DNA of 42,402 nt from Thiorhodococcus sp. (GTDB taxonomy: Bacteria > Pseudomonadota > Gammaproteobacteria > Chromatiales > Chromatiaceae), in contig JARIBS010000017.1 in the NCBI GenBank assembly GCA_029257385.1, positions 1 to 42,402 of the forward strand. Direction: 5' to 3'. How positions within the stretch are numbered: the stretch's first letter is position 1; every line of letters starts with the position of its first letter. Under the pieces are notes generated by a model. That model was given only the letters and a program-made list of their open reading frames with translations. It did no database searches and was not told the origin of the DNA. The translations under genes were made by a program, and so were the position numbers. Shown piece by piece: positions 38,846 through 42,402 of the stretch.

Positions 38846-38880
38846 ATAAAAAAAGGGCTTTGCTATGCGCGAAAGCCCTT
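38846..38880 (-). terminator. Intrinsic terminator for tRNA-Glu (also able to end ppk1)
   Basis: Stem AAGGGCTTT/AAAGCCCTT (38853-38861 with 38872-38880), 10-base loop. Read on the minus strand it is followed by seven Ts, a textbook terminator 12 bases after the tRNA end. Read on the plus strand it could also stop ppk1 transcripts, though with a weaker T tract. Confidence 0.85.
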
Positions 38881-38892
38881 GATTTCATGAAT

Positions 38893-38967
38893 TGGCGCTC
38901 TCTAGGGGATTCGAACCCCTGTTACCGGCGTGAGAGGCCAGCGTCCTAACCACTAGACGAAGAGAGC
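38893..38967 (-). tRNA. tRNA-Glu (CTC)
   Basis: 75 nt with encoded CCA. Acceptor GCTCTCT/AGAGAGC, D arm TCGTCTAGTGGTTAGGA, T arm around GGGGTTCGAATCCCC, all typical of tRNA-Glu. The anticodon loop is CTCTCAC, giving anticodon CTC for codon GAG, not the TTC found in the E. coli genes. Flanked by its own promoter and terminator. Confidence 0.95.
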
Positions 38968-38990
38968 AGTATTGAGATCGAGGATCACGT

Positions 38991-39018
38991 ATTATACTCA
39001 CCGCGATAGGTTTCACAA
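38991..39018 (-). promoter_or_regulatory. Sigma-70 promoter for tRNA-Glu
   Basis: On the minus strand, TTGTGA (39013-39018) and a perfect TATAAT (38991-38996) are 16 bp apart, 24 bases before the tRNA. Confidence 0.7.
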
Positions 39019-39122
39019 GCGGCTCACAACCCGTTCGACCAATCGGCGGGGCTAAGGGATCAACTCCCGCCCTGGCCGAATGCCGCCTCACCCTTAGAAG
39101 GAAGCCCCTTACGAATACGGTC

Positions 39123-40445
39123 ATGCAGGAATCCGACCCTCACTCCGAAGCCACCACCCCGGTGATCGTGCCGCGCCCCGAACACACCATCTCGCGCGCC
39201 AACATCAGCGAAAACGCACTCAAGGTTCTCTATCGCCTACGACAAGAGCGCTTCAACGCGCATCTCGTTGGCGGCGGAGTGCGCGATTTGCTGCTCGGTC
39301 GCGAACCCAAGGACTTCGATGTCGCTACCGATGCCACGCCCGAGCAGGTCCGACAGGTGTTTCGCAACTGCCGCCTCATCGGTCGGCGCTTCAGGCTGGC
39401 GCATGTTCATTTTGGCCGCGATATCATCGAAGTCGCCACCTTTCGCGGCAGTGGGGCCGATCAGGATGTCGAAGATCGACGCCTTGAAAGCGGCATGATC
39501 GTGCGCGACAATAGCTATGGCTCGATCGCGGAAGACGCGCTGAGGCGCGATTTCACCATCAATGCGCTTTACTACGACATCGCTGATTTCTCTCTCATCG
39601 ACTACGCCGACGGGCTGACCGATCTGCGGGACGGACAGATCAGACTGATCGGCGATCCGCAGCAACGCTACCGTGAAGACCCGGTGAGAATGCTGCGGGC
39701 GGTGCGTTTTGCCTGCAAGCTGGGTTTCAACATCGATCTAGCGACCGAGCAGCCGCTGTTTGAGCTAGGACATTTACTCGAGGACGTGCCGGCCGCGCGG
39801 CTATTCGATGAGCTGATCAAGCTCTTTCAGTCAGGATACGCCCTGCAGGCGTTTGAAAAACTACGCCACTACGGACTCTTTGCGCAGCTCTTCCCCGCAA
39901 CCGAGACGTCTCTGGCACGCGAGGATCAGGGGTTCCCCATCACGTTCGTCAGCCGCGGTTTAGCCAATACCGATCAGCGCATACGTGAATCCAAACCGAT
40001 CACCCCGGCGTTTCTTTTCGCGATTCTGCTGTGGGAGCCGGTGCGCCAACGCTGCGCCCAACTAGAGTCCGAGGGCGTATCGGTCAACGAAGCGATGATG
40101 ATCGCATCAGCCGAAGTCTGCGCCGCTCAACAGCCATTGATCACACTGCCCAAACGCTTCGCGCTGCCAATGCGCGAAATCTGGGCGTTGCAAGCACGCC
40201 TCGAACAACGCGATGGCAAGCGCCCCTACCGGCTGAGCACACACCCCAGGTTCCGCGCGGCCTACGACTTTCTGCTCCTGCGCGCCGAGGCTGGTGAAAC
40301 TGACCCTGAACTCGCTGACTGGTGGACGCGCTTTCAGGCGACCAACAGCGAGGGGCGCGCCACGATGACCAGCTCGGGAAAGCCTGGCGGTCGTTCACGA
40401 CGGCGCCGCAAGCCCGCTAAATCCACCAGCGACATCAAGGGCTGA
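39123..40445 (+). CDS. pcnB: Poly(A) polymerase I
   Basis: Adds 3' poly(A) tails to RNA, marking it for decay. 440 residues. Nucleotidyltransferase core near residues 40-160: FNAHLVGGGVRDLLLGREPKDFDVATDATPEQV with the catalytic Asp pair in DFDVATD, GRRFRLAHVHFGRDIIEVATFRG, and RRDFTINALYYDI; then RLIGDPQQRYREDPVRMLRAVRFACKLGF. The C-terminus is basic and low-complexity (GRSRRRRKPAK), as usual for RNA binding. PcnB rather than CCA-adding enzyme because of this tail and its neighbours. Start ATG 39123, with no strong ribosome site close by. Confidence 0.93.
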   Translation: MQESDPHSEATTPVIVPRPEHTISRANISENALKVLYRLRQERFNAHLVGGGVRDLLLGREPKDFDVATDATPEQVRQVFRNCRLIGRRFRLAHVHFGRDIIEVATFRGSGADQDVEDRRLESGMIVRDNSYGSIAEDALRRDFTINALYYDIADFSLIDYADGLTDLRDGQIRLIGDPQQRYREDPVRMLRAVRFACKLGFNIDLATEQPLFELGHLLEDVPAARLFDELIKLFQSGYALQAFEKLRHYGLFAQLFPATETSLAREDQGFPITFVSRGLANTDQRIRESKPITPAFLFAILLWEPVRQRCAQLESEGVSVNEAMMIASAEVCAAQQPLITLPKRFALPMREIWALQARLEQRDGKRPYRLSTHPRFRAAYDFLLLRAEAGETDPELADWWTRFQATNSEGRATMTSSGKPGGRSRRRRKPAKSTSDIKG

Positions 40446-40548
40446 ACAGCACGGTAACCGCGTGTGCGGTTCCCCTTGGCGTGCGCAATCGCCGCAACTC
40501 GTATCGTCGGCGCTCTTTCACACCAATCGTTCGTCACCGGAGTCCTTG

Positions 40549-41352
40549 ATGTCAGTCGCCCCCGTTTCAGTCGCCACACTTGCCGCAATGAAGACGCGCG
40601 CAGAGCAAATCGCGTCATTGACCTGTTATGACGCCAGCTTCGCGCGACTGCTCGATACGGCAGGTGTCGACATCATGCTGGTGGGCGACTCACTCGGTAT
40701 GGTCCTGCAGGGACATGCCACCACCGTCCCGGTGACCCTTGAGCACATGGTCTACCATAGCGCCTGTGTCGCCAGGGCGCGCACACGTGCGTTCGTCATC
40801 GCGGACCTGCCTTTCTTGACCTACTCCTCGCCACAGCATGCCCTAGAGAGCGCCGCGCGGCTCCTGCAAGAAGGTGGCGCTCAAGCCGTCAAGCTCGAAG
40901 GTGGCGCGCCGATGCTCGAGACCGTGCGCCATCTGTCACAGCAAGGGGTTGCGGTGTGCGCGCATTTGGGTCTCCTGCCGCAGTCGGTGAACCGGATCGG
41001 CGGTTATCGTTTTCAGGGGCGTGATCAAACCTCCGCGCAGACGATTCGCCACGATGCCTTGGCGATGCAAGATGCCGGCGCCAGTCTTCTGGTCTTGGAA
41101 TGTGTCCCAGCAGCGCTGGCGGCCGAGATCAGCCAGACCCTGACCATCCCCGTCATCGGCATCGGCGCGGGTGCGGGCTGCGACGGCCAGGTGCTGGTCC
41201 TCTACGACATGCTGGGAATCAATCCCGGTCGTGCGCCGAGCTTCAGCCGTAACTTTCTTGCCACCAGTGGCGCACTCGATTCAGCACTGCGCGCGTATGT
41301 CGACGCAGTCCGCCACGGGACCTTCCCGGCGGCGGCTGAAACGCCCTATTGA
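40549..41352 (+). CDS. panB: 3-methyl-2-oxobutanoate hydroxymethyltransferase
   Basis: Makes ketopantoate from 2-oxoisovalerate and methylene-tetrahydrofolate, the first step to pantothenate. Start at ATG 40549 with GGAG upstream; 267 residues. TIM barrel with the metal-binding Asp residues in [13 protein letters not shown] and VIADLPF, then [58 protein letters not shown]. 104 bp after pcnB with no folK between them. Confidence 0.95.
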   Translation: MSVAPVSVATLAAMKTRAEQIASLTCYDASFARLLDTAGVDIMLVGDSLGMVLQGHATTVPVTLEHMVYHSACVARARTRAFVIADLPFLTYSSPQHALESAARLLQEGGAQAVKLEGGAPMLETVRHLSQQGVAVCAHLGLLPQSVNRIGGYRFQGRDQTSAQTIRHDALAMQDAGASLLVLECVPAALAAEISQTLTIPVIGIGAGAGCDGQVLVLYDMLGINPGRAPSFSRNFLATSGALDSALRAYVDAVRHGTFPAAAETPY

Positions 41353-41369
41353 CACCAAGAACACCCTCA

Positions 41370-42233
41370 ATGGATCAAGCAGAAGGCATAGCAGCGGTGC
41401 GCGAGCGGGTTACCGCGTGGCGCTCGTCGGGCGAACGCGTGGCGCTGGTAGCGACCATGGGCAATCTGCATCGTGGCCACCTGGCGCTCGTGCGCGAGGC
41501 GCGTGCCGTGGCCGATCGCGTGGTTGCCAGTCTCTTTGTCAATCCGTTGCAATTTAGCCCCGGCGAAGATCTCGACGCCTATCCGCGCACACTCGCCGAG
41601 GACCGGCGGCAACTGGCCGGTGTCGGCTGCGATCTGCTGTTTACGCCGACGCCGGATGTCGTCTACCCGCGTGGTCAGGCGGCACACACACGCGTGGAGG
41701 TGCCTGGGTTGTCGGATATCCTCTGCGGTGCGAGCCGCCCGGGGCATTTCGTGGGTGTCGCCACCGTCGTCTGCAAGCTGCTCAATATGGTACAGCCTGA
41801 TGTAGCACTGTTCGGCGAGAAAGACTTCCAGCAACTGCTGGTGATCCGTCGGATGGTCGCGGATTTGGACATGCCCATCGAGATTCGCGCGGTCGCCACG
41901 CTTCGGGAAGCCGACGGGCTGGCAATGAGTTCACGCAACGGCTATCTATCCGCCGATGAACGCGCCCGCGCGCCCGCGCTCTATCAGGCATTGACTCAGG
42001 CGGCGAAGGCGTTACATGAAGGACAATCCGTCGAGTCCGTGGAACATGCGGCCCGGGCGATGATCTCGGCGTCTGGGTTGGAGCCGGATTATGTCAGCGT
42101 TCGAGCAGCCTCAGACCTCAGAGCGGCTGAAACTAGCGTACTCGATACAGAAGCGTGGGTGATTCTCGCCGCCGCTTATCTCGGGCGGGCGCGCCTCATC
42201 GACAACTTAAGCGTAAACCGGGCTCGCACTTAG
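41370..42233 (+). CDS. panC: Pantothenate synthetase
   Basis: ATP-dependent joining of pantoate and beta-alanine. Start at ATG 41370, 17 bp after panB; 287 residues. Seen: [22 protein letters not shown] (the HIGH-type ATP motif as HRGH), [60 protein letters not shown], and [21 protein letters not shown]. panB and panC are surely one operon. No panD lies directly after. Confidence 0.95.
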   Translation: MDQAEGIAAVRERVTAWRSSGERVALVATMGNLHRGHLALVREARAVADRVVASLFVNPLQFSPGEDLDAYPRTLAEDRRQLAGVGCDLLFTPTPDVVYPRGQAAHTRVEVPGLSDILCGASRPGHFVGVATVVCKLLNMVQPDVALFGEKDFQQLLVIRRMVADLDMPIEIRAVATLREADGLAMSSRNGYLSADERARAPALYQALTQAAKALHEGQSVESVEHAARAMISASGLEPDYVSVRAASDLRAAETSVLDTEAWVILAAAYLGRARLIDNLSVNRART

Positions 42234-42320
42234 CGCTCAAAACGTCATGATGGTCGAATTTTCGCCAGTGAGCCGATCGTATATGAATCGCTTTGACGGG
42301 AACTGCGCGAAAAACCAGAT

Positions 42321-42343
42321 GCTGCAACGCAGCAAAAGCTGCG
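42321..42343 (+). promoter_or_regulatory. Mutually exclusive hairpins in the gap after panC
   Basis: GCTGC (42321-42325), GCAGC (42329-42333) and GCTGC (42338-42342) lie in a row, so the middle segment can pair with either neighbour. This is the layout of a small attenuator or just a simple repeat. There is no T-run after it. The rest of 42234-42381 shows nothing else clear. Confidence 0.25.
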
Positions 42344-42381
42344 GTAGAATTGGGCGCAATTGAAATAAATAGTCTTCATAA

Positions 42382-42402
42382 ATGCTGCTCGAAGACCTGG
42401 CC
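42382..42402 (+). CDS. Possible start of a further gene (cut by window edge)
   Basis: An ATG at 42382 opens a frame (MLLEDLA) that runs off the window. There is no clear ribosome site, and seven residues do not allow a family call. Its position after panC would suit the next gene on this strand. Confidence 0.25.

Overview
The window (about 60% G+C by eye) reads as a chromosomal segment of a gammaproteobacterium, most likely a purple sulfur bacterium of the Chromatiaceae. Two things point there. The long minus-strand block leuC-leuD-leuB-asd-fimV-truA-trpF-trpB-trpA-accD-folC-dedD-cvpA-purF-metZ is a conserved gammaproteobacterial order. At 33477-33941 there is a small exported Gly/Tyr-rich protein that resembles the sulfur globule envelope proteins (CV1/CV2) of Allochromatium. 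Almost all genes are housekeeping genes of normal length.

Layout. 1-127: right end of an IS200/IS605-type transposon, with the last 27 codons of tnpB (plus strand) and a terminal hairpin, abutting the 3' end of metZ. 124-17468: the minus-strand biosynthetic block (leucine, aspartate-semialdehyde, tryptophan, malonyl-CoA, folate, purine and methionine synthesis, plus tRNA pseudouridylation and the polar hub FimV). 17547-17848: a promoter, tRNA-Phe, tRNA-Lys and a terminator on the plus strand. 17910-20086: an RNA m5C methyltransferase and an unknown secreted protein. 20101-25305: a TetR repressor divergent from an AcrAB-type RND efflux pair, with a palindromic candidate operator. 25306-27496: a degenerate tRNA-like remnant, a bidirectional terminator and a proton-pumping pyrophosphatase. 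27919-33168: ApbE lipoprotein, NADP malic enzyme, AmpG-like permease. 33477-33941: the sulfur-globule-like protein. 34034-36343: a Moco-carrier-like protein behind cmoB and cmoA. 36576-38804: polyphosphate kinase. 38846-39018: tRNA-Glu(CUC) with its own promoter and terminator. 39123-42233: pcnB, panB, panC. The window ends just inside a possible next gene.

How the genes fit together. leuC/leuD/leuB form one leucine unit with a promoter at 17501-17529, followed by asd and then a probable separate fimV promoter. trpF, trpB and trpA overlap and are probably co-translated. purF to metZ are tightly spaced. cmoA and cmoB overlap and together make the cmo5U wobble modification. panB and panC supply pantoate and pantothenate. 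hppA, ppk1 and maeB concern pyrophosphate, polyphosphate and carbon/energy balance.

The most noteworthy observations are: the transposon end that appears to supply the metZ stop codon and whose omega-RNA guide would be antisense to metZ; the expanded-repeat sulfur-globule-like protein with a G9 tract in its long leader; the variant Moco-carrier-like protein; and the tRNA-like remnant after acrB. I found no CRISPR array, prophage or defence island, and no strong candidate for a wholly new system.
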